From assembly GCA_031423755.1 (NCBI GenBank), contig JANPGC010000175.1, forward strand, positions 1 to 12,911: a stretch of DNA of 12,911 nt, given 5' to 3'. A program made the translations under genes and the position numbers. This document shows, in pieces, positions 1 to 6,889 of the stretch (positions are counted from its first letter, which is position 1; each line of letters opens with the position of its first letter). The notes beneath the pieces were generated by a model. The model searched no databases. It was not told the origin of the DNA and saw nothing but the letters and a program-made list of their open reading frames with translations. The DNA is from JANMEX01 sp031423755. Its GTDB lineage: Bacteria > Pseudomonadota > Alphaproteobacteria > Rhizobiales > Rhizobiaceae.

Positions 1-464
1 TAGCGGTCCACCGTCGAACACAGCGTGATGATCGCCTTGAGTGACGGCGGGTCCATCGCCGCCACCTGCAGCCCATTAAAGCCGCCCCACGAAATGCCCA
101 TCATGCCGCTTTTCCCGTTGCACCAGTCCTGGCTTGCCGCCCAGGCGTGAACAGCGCAGGCGTCGTCCAGCTCCTGTTTCGTATACTCGTCCTCCATCAG
201 CCCTTCGCTGTCGCCATTGCCGCGCATGTCCACGCGGATGCACGCATAGCCGTGCCCGGCAAAATACGGGTGCGTCAGGCTGTCACGCGCAATCGTGCCG
301 TCACGCTTGCGATAGGGCAGATGCTCGATGATCGCCGGAACCGGATCATCCGCCGCGTCCTGCGGCATCCAGATGCGGGCGGAGAGCCGCACGCCATCAG
401 GCATGATGATCCCGGCGTCGGCCTGCTCGAAGACTTTGCGCGGAAAATCAGTGATGGTTTTCAT
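1..464 (-). CDS. CocE/NonD-family alpha/beta hydrolase (N-terminal part, runs off left edge)
   Basis: Only the first 154 codons are in the window; the C-terminal part lies beyond position 1. The visible protein starts MKTITDFPRKVFEQADAGI and has an early MPDGVRLSARIWMP strand pair. The stretch HGYACIRVDMRGNGDSEG at about residues 71-88 is typical of the S15 / X-Pro dipeptidyl-peptidase fold. The nucleophile elbow GISWGG at 123-128 makes Ser125 the likely catalytic serine. The Asp and His of the triad would be further downstream, outside the window. Members of this family hydrolyse esters or amides (cocaine esterase, glutaryl-7-ACA acylase, X-Pro peptidases), so the substrate cannot be inferred. 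The ATG at 464 is the first in-frame start; an AGGAG sits rather far upstream, so the ribosome site is not convincing. The gene is divergent from rimO across 207 bases. The family call is firm; the function is open. Confidence 0.85.
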   Translation of the reverse strand, partial: MKTITDFPRKVFEQADAGIIMPDGVRLSARIWMPQDAADDPVPAIIEHLPYRKRDGTIARDSLTHPYFAGHGYACIRVDMRGNGDSEGLMEDEYTKQELDDACAVHAWAASQDWCNGKSGMMGISWGGFNGLQVAAMDPPSLKAIITLCSTVDR

Positions 465-545
465 GGCTCTGGCCCCCGTCTTTGCTCCTGCCGGATTTAT
501 GAAAGTGTCGCCTGTTGACTCCATCGCCGTCCATCCTCATGCGAC

Positions 546-570
546 CAATGCCGACAATATTGCGCCATTG
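546..570. repeat. nested dyad in the hydrolase/rimO divergent region
   Basis: The 207-base gap between the divergent hydrolase and rimO holds CAATG (546-550) and CATTG (566-570) as inverted arms. They surround an 8-base perfect palindrome, CAATATTG (555-562). The two symmetry centres differ by half a base. A regulator site is possible, but short dyads of this kind also arise by chance. I saw no convincing -35/-10 pair in the rest of the gap. Confidence 0.25.
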
Positions 571-671
571 CCCGCAACATGCGAGGCCACTGCCGTGACG
601 CATCGAATCCAAGACTTACACCCTTCCCCATTCCATGCTATCGGGCCGTTCGAAATTCCAAAGGACCATCC

Positions 672-1985
672 ATGAACGCGCCGCGCATTTCCTTTGTCAG
701 CCTCGGCTGCCCCAAAGCACTCGTTGATTCCGAGCGGATCATCACGCGCCTGCGCGCCGAAGGCTATGAGATAACGCGCAAACACGACGGTGCCGACATG
801 GTGATCGTCAACACCTGCGGCTTCCTCGACAGCGCCCGTGATGAATCGCTGTCGGCAATTGGCGCGGCGATGAACGAGAACGGCAAGGTCATTGTCACAG
901 GCTGCCTTGGTGCCGAGCCGGACGTGATCCGCCAGAAACACCCGAACGTCCTCGCCATCACCGGCCCACAGGCCTATGAAAGTGTCATGAACGCGGTGCA
1001 CGAGGCCGCGCCACCGGCGCATGATCCGTTCATGGACCTGGTGCCGGAACAGGGAATCAAACTGACGCCGCGCCACTATGCTTACTTGAAAATCTCCGAA
1101 GGCTGCTCGAACCGCTGCACATTCTGCATCATTCCGGCGCTGCGCGGCGATCTGGTCTCGCGCCCGGCATCCGATGTGTTGAAGGAGGCTGAGAAGTTGG
1201 TCGCGGCGGGCGTCAAGGAGATCCTTGTGATTTCGCAGGACACCTCCGCCTATGGCCAAGACATCCGCTACGCCGAAAGCCAGTGGGGCGACAAGACCGT
1301 GCGCGCCAAATTTGTCGATCTTGCGCGCGAGCTTGGCTCGCTCGGCGTCTGGGTTCGCATGCACTATGTCTACCCCTACCCGCACGTCGATGATGTCATT
1401 CCTCTGATGGCGGACGGCAAAATTCTGCCCTATCTCGACATTCCGTTCCAGCACGCCAGCCCGAATGTGCTCAAAGCCATGAAGCGCCCTGCCCATTCCG
1501 ACAAGGTCATGGGCCGCATCAAGCGCTGGCGCGAAGTGTGTCCGGATCTGGCGTTGCGCTCGACCTTCATCGCGGGTTTCCCCGGCGAAACCGAGGAAGA
1601 TTTCGAAATGCTGCTCGATTTCATCGACGAAGCCAAGATCGAGCGCGCGGGCTGCTTCAAATACGAGGCGGTCAAGGGCGCCAAATCAAACGACATCGGC
1701 CTGCCCTTCGTTCCCAAAGAGATCATGGATGTGCGCCACCGCCGCTTCATGGAGCGGCAGCAGAAGATTTCTGCTGATATCTTGAAGCGCAAGGTGGGCA
1801 AGCGCCTGCCGGTGATCATCGACAGCTCAAACGGGCTGACTGCCAAGGGCCGCACCAAATACGATGCCCCGGAGATCGATGGCAACGTGCACCTCAACTC
1901 GCGCCGGCCGATCCGCGTCGGCGATATCGTGACGGTCAAGATCGATGCCAGCGATGCCTATGACCTGCATGGATCAGTTGCCTGA
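672..1985 (+). CDS. rimO: ribosomal protein S12 (aspartate-C3)-methylthiotransferase RimO
   Basis: A 437-residue radical-SAM enzyme that adds a methylthio group to a conserved aspartate of ribosomal protein S12, using two [4Fe-4S] clusters and S-adenosylmethionine. The N-terminal UPF0004 domain carries Cys13 (in SLGCPKALVDSE), Cys49 (VNTCGF) and Cys78 (TGCLG), the ligands of the auxiliary cluster. The radical-SAM triad is Cys145, Cys149 and Cys152 (CSNRCTFC). The C-terminal segment from about residue 375 fits a TRAM domain. The SLGCPK opening and the length separate RimO from its tRNA-modifying relative MiaB. The start is ATG 672, preceded by AAAGGA at a good distance; the reading frame is open further upstream to 579, but that extension is not RimO-like. 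The gene is convergent with the small gene at 1993-2427, with 7 bases between the stop codons. Confidence 0.97.
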   Translation: MNAPRISFVSLGCPKALVDSERIITRLRAEGYEITRKHDGADMVIVNTCGFLDSARDESLSAIGAAMNENGKVIVTGCLGAEPDVIRQKHPNVLAITGPQAYESVMNAVHEAAPPAHDPFMDLVPEQGIKLTPRHYAYLKISEGCSNRCTFCIIPALRGDLVSRPASDVLKEAEKLVAAGVKEILVISQDTSAYGQDIRYAESQWGDKTVRAKFVDLARELGSLGVWVRMHYVYPYPHVDDVIPLMADGKILPYLDIPFQHASPNVLKAMKRPAHSDKVMGRIKRWREVCPDLALRSTFIAGFPGETEEDFEMLLDFIDEAKIERAGCFKYEAVKGAKSNDIGLPFVPKEIMDVRHRRFMERQQKISADILKRKVGKRLPVIIDSSNGLTAKGRTKYDAPEIDGNVHLNSRRPIRVGDIVTVKIDASDAYDLHGSVA

Positions 1986-1996
1986 CCGCAGGTCAT
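1960..1996. repeat. hairpin spanning the rimO 3' end and both convergent stop codons
   Basis: ATGACCTGC (1960-1968) and GCAGGTCAT (1988-1996) are perfect 9-base inverted arms around a 19-base loop. Inside lies an alternative, mutually exclusive short dyad TGACC-GCA-GGTCA (1983-1995), whose outer ends are exactly the two TGA stop codons of rimO and of the opposing gene. It may serve as a bidirectional termination or 3'-end stabilising structure. It lacks a run of T on either side (TTTCCCC on plus, AGGC on minus), so it is not a standard intrinsic terminator. Confidence 0.4.
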
Positions 1997-2427
1997 TTCC
2001 CCTCCAAGGGCGGCAGTTCTGCATCCCAGCTCGTCAGTATGAGAGCCCGGGCCTTGTGCGCAAGATCGAGCGATGCCGAATTCAGCGACGACATCGGCAG
2101 CGCCGGATTGGCAACTGGCAGCTTGGGCACCAGCCGCCCGGCGCGCACCATTGCCTGCTCCACTTCCCGGTCTTCCACAATCGCCAGCGAGCCCCAATAG
2201 AGCTTCCAGAATGTCTTGCGCGACTCTTCCCATTTGACCGGGTCGGTCTCCACAGCAAGGCTGGCCAGAGAATCCGTTGCAAGCAATGTCGTCTTCAATT
2301 GCTCGCGCAAAAATGGCTCAAGGTTCTTCTGGCTGGCCGTCACGTTGTATTGCCACGCGCTCACCGTCAGCGAGACCAGCGTCAGCATCCAAGGCACAAA
2401 AGTTGCATAGTTCACGTTGGGCTCCAT
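1993..2427 (-). CDS. small membrane-anchored protein of unknown function
   Basis: A 144-residue protein that I do not recognise by name. One hydrophobic segment, at about residues 8-26 (starting YATFVPWML), probably anchors it in the inner membrane. The rest is a mostly helical soluble part containing FWKLYWGSLAIVE (73-85), followed by an acidic and hydrophobic stretch and a Pro-rich tail. The W-x-L-Y-W-G-x-L-x-x-V-E pattern resembles small anchored proteins scattered through bacteria, but I cannot assign a domain. The chosen start is ATG 2427, because the transmembrane segment begins just after it. The frame is open to a TTG at 2478, but the added residues look non-coding. The ribosome site is weak. 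The gene ends 7 bases from the rimO stop and is divergent from the acyltransferase. Codon usage looks like that of its neighbours. Confidence 0.7.
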   Translation of the reverse strand: MEPNVNYATFVPWMLTLVSLTVSAWQYNVTASQKNLEPFLREQLKTTLLATDSLASLAVETDPVKWEESRKTFWKLYWGSLAIVEDREVEQAMVRAGRLVPKLPVANPALPMSSLNSASLDLAHKARALILTSWDAELPPLEGK

Positions 2428-2516
2428 GCGAAATGAAGCGCCCCGACAGACTGTAATCCCCTTGCCGTTCGTTCGCAAACGTCAAAAGCGCGACTGACCA
2501 TCGGAACATGGTAACC

Positions 2517-2536
2517 AAAGTGTTTAACGACACTTT
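2517..2536. repeat. perfect inverted repeat in the divergent promoter region
   Basis: AAAGTGT (2517-2523) and ACACTTT (2530-2536) are exact 7-base inverted arms around the 6-base loop TTAACG. The repeat sits in an AT-rich 179-base gap between the divergent small membrane protein and the acyltransferase. On the plus strand it is followed by TCATTTTTTCA, which gives it a terminator-like look, although no plus-strand gene ends there. An operator or a 5'-leader hairpin is equally possible. Confidence 0.5.
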
Positions 2537-2550
2537 TCATTTTTTCACAT

Positions 2551-2579
2551 TTGCCGCTCGTGTTGCCCTAGTTTCAAAT
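2551..2579 (+). promoter_or_regulatory. candidate sigma-70-type promoter for the acyltransferase gene
   Basis: TTGCCG (2551-2556) and TCAAAT (2574-2579) are separated by 17 bases, each matching 4 of 6 consensus positions. This would place the transcript start near 2586, about 20 bases before the ATG at 2607. The match is weak and rests only on spacing and position in an AT-rich stretch. Confidence 0.25.
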
Positions 2580-2606
2580 TTTGCAACGAGCCGGAGAGTG
2601 TCCAGA

Positions 2607-3710
2607 ATGTCAGTGGGTCGGGAGACACAGCACAACACGCGTTTTGCGCTGCTTGATTTGCTGCGCCTCGCTGCCGCGCTCATGGTCATCTCCTTCCACT
2701 GGCTGTTCCGCGGCCATGCTGCGGGCGTCCAAGCCACTGATTTTCCAGATGCTTCGCGCCTAGCGGTGTATGGCTACATCGGCGTTGACTGGTTCTTCGT
2801 CATATCAGGCTTCGTCATTGCCTGGACAGCCGAAGGCCGCCCGGCGGCAAATTTCGCAGTGTTGCGCTTTGCCCGTCTCTATCCGGCCTATCTCGCCTGC
2901 ATGACGATCACATTTGCGATGACCCTGTCCTATCAGTGGCCAGGGCATGAAGTCTCTTGGACTGACTGGCTCGCCAACACCACAATGTTCGCGCCCGCCT
3001 TTGGCCGCCAGTTCATGGACGGCGCCTATTGGTCCATTGTTGTTGAAATGGTCTTTTACGGCTGGGTGTTTCTCGGCCTCGCTTCAGGACTATGGGAAAA
3101 ACGGATACCCGTTGCGTTTGTCTGGCTGGCAATCTCGGTCGCCAACATGGTGTGGATCAAATCCGAGGCCTTGCGATTTCTCCTCATTACGGATTTTGCG
3201 CCATGGTTCATCATCGGCATGATGATGCAGGACATCTGGAAACGCGGCGCACGGCTGGAAGTGTCGGTCATCCTCGTGACAGCATTCCTCGCCTCCTGCC
3301 TGTCGCTTGCCATTCAGGTTCCCGGCTTTTCCAAGGATTACGGCGTGTCGCCGGATCTGGCGTTGCTCTTCACTCTCAATCTGCTGGGCATCCTGCTCAT
3401 CGCGGAAGCGATCAGCATTGATAAAGTCAGTCCAAAACTCGCAAGCTGGTGCGCGCTGGCTGGCGCTGTCAGCTACCCGCTCTACCTGTTCCACCAGCAT
3501 GCAGGATATATGTTGATTGACCGGACTTCAGCGTCGCTGGGACAAAGCATGGCGGTGTTGCTGGCACTGACCGCTGTATTCGCGGTCGCGCTGTCTACCG
3601 CTCTGTTGATCGAAAAGCCACTGCGCCCGATCATTGTACAGAGCCTAATGGCTGTTGCCGTAAAGGCGGTAATGCACGCCCATTGGCCCAAAAACGTCCG
3701 CCTCAAATAA
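2607..3710 (+). CDS. acyltransferase-3 (OafA/YrhL type) membrane protein
   Basis: A 367-residue polytopic inner-membrane protein of the acyltransferase 3 family, which transfers acyl groups (often acetyl) to sugars of lipopolysaccharide, exopolysaccharide or other envelope glycans. The first helix carries the family R-x10-H motif: Arg20 and His31 in LDLLRLAAALMVISFHW. Other family landmarks are GVDWFFVISGF (59-69), the RFARLYPAY loop (87-95), YWSIVVEMVFYG and the late SYPLYLFHQ helix. About ten membrane helices are visible. There is no C-terminal SGNH domain, so it is the membrane-only form. The start is ATG 2607, with GGAG (2593-2596) upstream; the frame is open to 2508, but that part lacks a ribosome site and lies in the AT-rich promoter region. 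No glycan-synthesis genes adjoin it, so the acceptor is unknown. Confidence 0.9.
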   Translation: MSVGRETQHNTRFALLDLLRLAAALMVISFHWLFRGHAAGVQATDFPDASRLAVYGYIGVDWFFVISGFVIAWTAEGRPAANFAVLRFARLYPAYLACMTITFAMTLSYQWPGHEVSWTDWLANTTMFAPAFGRQFMDGAYWSIVVEMVFYGWVFLGLASGLWEKRIPVAFVWLAISVANMVWIKSEALRFLLITDFAPWFIIGMMMQDIWKRGARLEVSVILVTAFLASCLSLAIQVPGFSKDYGVSPDLALLFTLNLLGILLIAEAISIDKVSPKLASWCALAGAVSYPLYLFHQHAGYMLIDRTSASLGQSMAVLLALTAVFAVALSTALLIEKPLRPIIVQSLMAVAVKAVMHAHWPKNVRLK

Positions 3711-3733
3711 AAGGGCGGCCACACGGACCGCCC
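3704..3733 (-). terminator. intrinsic terminator of the BMP transporter operon
   Basis: On the minus strand GGGCGG and CCGCCC form a 6-base GC stem around a 9-base loop (positions 3733 down to 3713), followed directly by TTTTATTT. It begins about 23 bases after the stop codon of the binding-protein gene. On the plus strand the hairpin is followed by CCCTGC rather than T, so it should act mainly on the minus-strand operon, even though the acyltransferase ends beside it. Confidence 0.8.
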
Positions 3734-3756
3734 CCCTGCACCATTGAAGCCTGCGC

Positions 3757-4830
3757 TTATTCCGGCAGCTTGTCGTCCACGCCTTTGACATACATCTTCA
3801 GGCCGAGCAGCGTGCCATCGTCAGCAGACTCGCCCGCCTTCAGCCATTCCGTGCCGTCCTGCTTCATCACCGGGCCGGTGAATGGCTTCAGCTCGCCGGA
3901 CTTGATCTTGGCTTCCGTTTCCATCGCCATCGCCTTCACATCATCCGGCATGTTGGTGTAGGGCGCCATCGTGAGAATGCCGTCTTTCAGGCCGTCCCAT
4001 GAAGATTCGCCGCCCTTCCATGTGCCGTCGAGCACCATCTTGATCCGCTTGACGTAATACGGTCCCCACGTGTCGGTTATTGCGGTCAGCTGCGAGGTCG
4101 GACCAGCTGCAATCTGGTCGAACGCCTGGCCGAATGCCTTGATCTTGCGCTCTTCAGCAACCTGCATCGGGCCGGTCGAGTCCGTGTGCTGGGTAATGAT
4201 GTCAACGCCCTGGTCGATCAGCGCCTTGGCAGCGTCCGCTTCCTTGCCGGCGTCAAACCAGGTGTTGACCCACACGACCTTCAGCTTGAAGTCCGGATTG
4301 ACCGACTGCGCGCCGAGCAGGAATGCATTGATGCCCTGCACCACTTCCGGGATCGGGAATGAGGCAATGTAACCGGCAACGCCGGTCTTCGACATTTTGC
4401 CGGCGATCTGGCCGATAATGTAACGGCCTTCGTAGAAGCGCGAGTTGTAGGTCGTCAAGTTCGGCGCCGTCTTGTAGCCGGTCGCATGCTCGAATTTCAC
4501 ATCGGGAAACTTGGCGGCGACGGCGAGTGTTTGGTCCATGAAGCCAAACGACGTGGTGAACACAATCGCGCAGCCTGAGCGGGCGAAGCGCTCGATTGCG
4601 CGTTCTGCGTCCGGGCCTTCCGGCACGTTTTCTGCAAAGATTGTCTCGACCTTGTCGCCGAGTTCCTTGTCCACCTGCTGTCGGCCGACGTCATGCGCCT
4701 GCGTCCAGCCGCCGTCAGACTTGGACCCGACGTAGAGAAAGCATGCCTTGATCTTGTCGGCGGCGAGCGCCGGCGCTGCCATCGAGGCGAGGAATGTGGC
4801 TGCAGCCAGCCCGGTGAGAATTTTCTTCAT
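3757..4830 (-). CDS. BMP-family ABC transporter substrate-binding protein
   Basis: A 357-residue periplasmic ligand-binding protein of the Bmp / PnrA-like family. Residues 1-23 form a Sec signal peptide (MKKILTGLAAATFLASMAAP, then ALA as a signal peptidase I site). There is no lipobox cysteine, so unlike many Gram-positive BMP proteins it should be freely periplasmic. Family features include GSKSDGGWTQAHDVGR near the N terminus, TTSFGFMD, and the YIASFPIPEVVQGINAF and QHTDSTGP segments. Characterised BMP proteins mostly bind purine nucleosides; other small ligands occur, so the substrate is an inference. It is the last gene of the operon, 54 bases after the second permease, with GGAAAGG ahead of the ATG. 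Its position next to the terminator and the longer gap would suit separate control of this usually abundant component. Confidence 0.93.
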   Translation of the reverse strand: MKKILTGLAAATFLASMAAPALAADKIKACFLYVGSKSDGGWTQAHDVGRQQVDKELGDKVETIFAENVPEGPDAERAIERFARSGCAIVFTTSFGFMDQTLAVAAKFPDVKFEHATGYKTAPNLTTYNSRFYEGRYIIGQIAGKMSKTGVAGYIASFPIPEVVQGINAFLLGAQSVNPDFKLKVVWVNTWFDAGKEADAAKALIDQGVDIITQHTDSTGPMQVAEERKIKAFGQAFDQIAAGPTSQLTAITDTWGPYYVKRIKMVLDGTWKGGESSWDGLKDGILTMAPYTNMPDDVKAMAMETEAKIKSGELKPFTGPVMKQDGTEWLKAGESADDGTLLGLKMYVKGVDDKLPE

Positions 4831-4884
4831 TGTTTCGAACCTTTCCGTTTCACGAACTTGAGGGGCATTGCCGTCCTGAGTGTC

Positions 4885-5805
4885 CTACCGGTCTGCCACA
4901 AACGGCCGCCCCAAAGAGGCCGGTGTGTTCATCATCGTCAGGCGGCGATTGCCGGATATTAAGACCAAAACGACGATGGTTGCCAGATAGGGAAGAGAAG
5001 ATAAAAGCTGCGAGGGGATGCCAAGCCCCAGCGCCTGCGCATGCAATTGCCCGATGGTCACCGCGCCAAACAGATAGGCCCCGCCAACCACGCGCCACGG
5101 CCGCCACGAGGCAAACACCACCAGCGCCAGCGCGATCCAGCCGCGCCCTGCGGTCATGTTTTCCACCCACTGCGGCGTATACACCAACGACAAATGCGCA
5201 CCCGCCAGGCCCGCACACGCGCCGCCGAACATCACGGCCAGATAGCGCACCTTCACCACCGGAATCCCCAGCGCATGGGCGGACGTGTGATTGTCGCCAA
5301 CCGAACGCAGAGTCAGCCCCGCCCGCGTTTTGAACAGGAACCACGACACCGAAGCCACCAGCAGGAGGGAAATGTAGAAGATCGGGTCCTGTCCGAACAG
5401 CAGTCTGCCAACGAACGGCAGATCGCTGAAGAACGGAATATGGATGTTGGCAAGCCGCACACCCGCCTGGCCGACAAACAACTCGCCGATCAAGCCCGAA
5501 AGCCCGAGCCCCGCCAGCGTCAGCGCCAGACCGGTCGCCACCTGATTGGTCACCAGTGTCAAGGTCAGGAAGGCAAACGGCAGCGAGAACAGCGCCCCGG
5601 CGATGATTGCGGCAATCACTCCAAGCCAAGGCGAACCCGTCGAAAGCGACACAGCAAATCCGACAACAGCGCCAATAACCATCATGCCCTCAACGCCAAG
5701 ATTGAGCACACCAGAGCGCTCGACCACCAGTTCGCCGATGGCGGCAATCAACAGCGGCGTTGCGGCGGTCGCGATGGTCAGGAGTATCGATTGGAGAATA
5801 TCCAT
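4885..5805 (-). CDS. ABC transporter permease, second subunit of the BMP-type importer
   Basis: A 306-residue inner-membrane permease of the branched-chain amino acid / ribose type family (BPD_transp_2), comparable to NupQ/YufQ of nucleoside importers. The N-terminal segment contains GVLNLGVEGMMVIGA, the family signature near the second helix. The conserved cytoplasmic coupling loop lies around TRAGLTLRSVGDN, followed by ALGIPVVKVRY. Eight to ten hydrophobic helices are visible. It starts at ATG 5805, 3 bases after the stop of the first permease. A strong GGGAGGG lies in the end of that upstream gene, which indicates translational coupling. With the neighbouring permease it should form the heterodimeric channel served by the ATPase at 6890-8434. 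The family is certain; the transported compound is not. Confidence 0.92.
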   Translation of the reverse strand: MDILQSILLTIATAATPLLIAAIGELVVERSGVLNLGVEGMMVIGAVVGFAVSLSTGSPWLGVIAAIIAGALFSLPFAFLTLTLVTNQVATGLALTLAGLGLSGLIGELFVGQAGVRLANIHIPFFSDLPFVGRLLFGQDPIFYISLLLVASVSWFLFKTRAGLTLRSVGDNHTSAHALGIPVVKVRYLAVMFGGACAGLAGAHLSLVYTPQWVENMTAGRGWIALALVVFASWRPWRVVGGAYLFGAVTIGQLHAQALGLGIPSQLLSSLPYLATIVVLVLISGNRRLTMMNTPASLGRPFVADR

Positions 5806-5808
5806 CGC

Positions 5809-6888
5809 TCAGCCCTCCCGCGCCACGACAGGTTTGCGCAGCAATATCCGGTAGTGGATCAGCGTGTCGCAGGCGAGAACGAAGAACAGCAGCATGCCCT
5901 GGAAAACGCGCGCCAGCTTGTCAGACAACCCCAGCGAAATCTGCGCCGCCTCGCCGCCAAGATAAGTCAGTGCCAGCACAAGACCTGCGGCGACAATGCC
6001 GAGCGGGTTAAGCCTGCCGAGAAACGCCACGATAATCGCTGTAAATCCATAACCCGGTGAAATCGACGGCCGCAATTGCCCAATCGCGCCGGACACTTCC
6101 GATATGCCCGCCAGCCCTGCCAGCGCGCCGGAAAACATGAACGCGAAAAACACCATGCGCGGTGCGTCGATGCCGGCAAATCTGGCCGCGCGCGGCGATG
6201 CGCCCTGCACACGGATGTCGAACCCGCGCTTGGTCCGTTTCATCATGTACCAGACGACAACCGCCGCAATGACCGCAAACAGTATGCCCCAGTTGGCGCG
6301 TCCCGATGACGGCATCAATTCCGGCAGCACCGCCATCGGGTTGAACCGCCGCGTTTCCGGAAAATTGTTGCCCTCCGGATTGCGCCACGGCCCACGCACC
6401 ATCCAGTCGAGGAACAACTGCATCACATAGACCAGCATCAGGCTGGTCAAAATCTCATTGGTGTTGAACCGCACTTTAAGCAGCGCCGGAATCGCGCCGA
6501 ACAGCGCGCCGCCAATCAGCCCGAGAATAAGCATCACCGGCAGCGTCAGCACCGATTGCCACTCCGGAAACATCACCGGCGGAATCGAGCCCATCAACGC
6601 CCCGGCAATGAATTGCCCTTCCGCGCCAATGTTCCAGTTGTTGGACTGGTAGGCGACCGACAGGCCGACCGCGATCAGGATCAGCGGTGCGGCCTTGATC
6701 GCCAGCTCATGCAGCGACCAGACCTCGCTGAGAGGCTCGACAAAATAGGTGTAGAGCGCCGCCAATGGGTTCTGGCCCGACAGCGCAAACACGATTGCGC
6801 CTGCAAGCAACGTCAGTCCGAAGGCGATGAACGGCGACAGCGCCGAAAAGAGCGCCGAGTGCTGCGGGCGTTTGACAAGCATGATCAT
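5809..6888 (-). CDS. ABC transporter permease, first subunit of the BMP-type importer
   Basis: A 359-residue inner-membrane permease, larger than its partner and comparable to NupP/YufP. The signature NWNIGAEGQFIAGALMGS lies in the first third, and the coupling-loop region TKRGFDIRVQGASPRAARFAGI is visible in the middle. The N terminus is a short cytoplasmic segment before the first helix. The start is ATG 6888 (reading MIM); a second in-frame ATG lies 6 bases on at 6882, and I cannot decide between them. Only one base separates it from the stop codon of the ATPase gene, so the two are almost certainly co-transcribed and translationally coupled. The pairing of a longer and a shorter permease is the usual arrangement in BMP-type systems. 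Confidence 0.92.
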   Translation of the reverse strand: MIMLVKRPQHSALFSALSPFIAFGLTLLAGAIVFALSGQNPLAALYTYFVEPLSEVWSLHELAIKAAPLILIAVGLSVAYQSNNWNIGAEGQFIAGALMGSIPPVMFPEWQSVLTLPVMLILGLIGGALFGAIPALLKVRFNTNEILTSLMLVYVMQLFLDWMVRGPWRNPEGNNFPETRRFNPMAVLPELMPSSGRANWGILFAVIAAVVVWYMMKRTKRGFDIRVQGASPRAARFAGIDAPRMVFFAFMFSGALAGLAGISEVSGAIGQLRPSISPGYGFTAIIVAFLGRLNPLGIVAAGLVLALTYLGGEAAQISLGLSDKLARVFQGMLLFFVLACDTLIHYRILLRKPVVAREG

Positions 6889-6889
6889 C

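Noticed and set aside
537..1496. A 319-codon open frame on the minus strand opposite rimO
   Set aside because: It lies entirely antisense to an unmistakable rimO, its translation has no recognisable domain, and high G+C codon bias on one strand commonly opens such frames.
2508..2606. N-terminal extension of the acyltransferase to ATG 2508
   Set aside because: The extension crosses the AT-rich hairpin and promoter region, has no ribosome site, and the family fold starts just after the ATG at 2607, which has GGAG upstream.
5041..6060. A 339-codon plus-strand open frame opposite the importer permease genes
   Set aside because: Its translation is rich in Arg, Gln and His without hydrophobic or domain structure, as expected for the antisense of membrane-protein genes.
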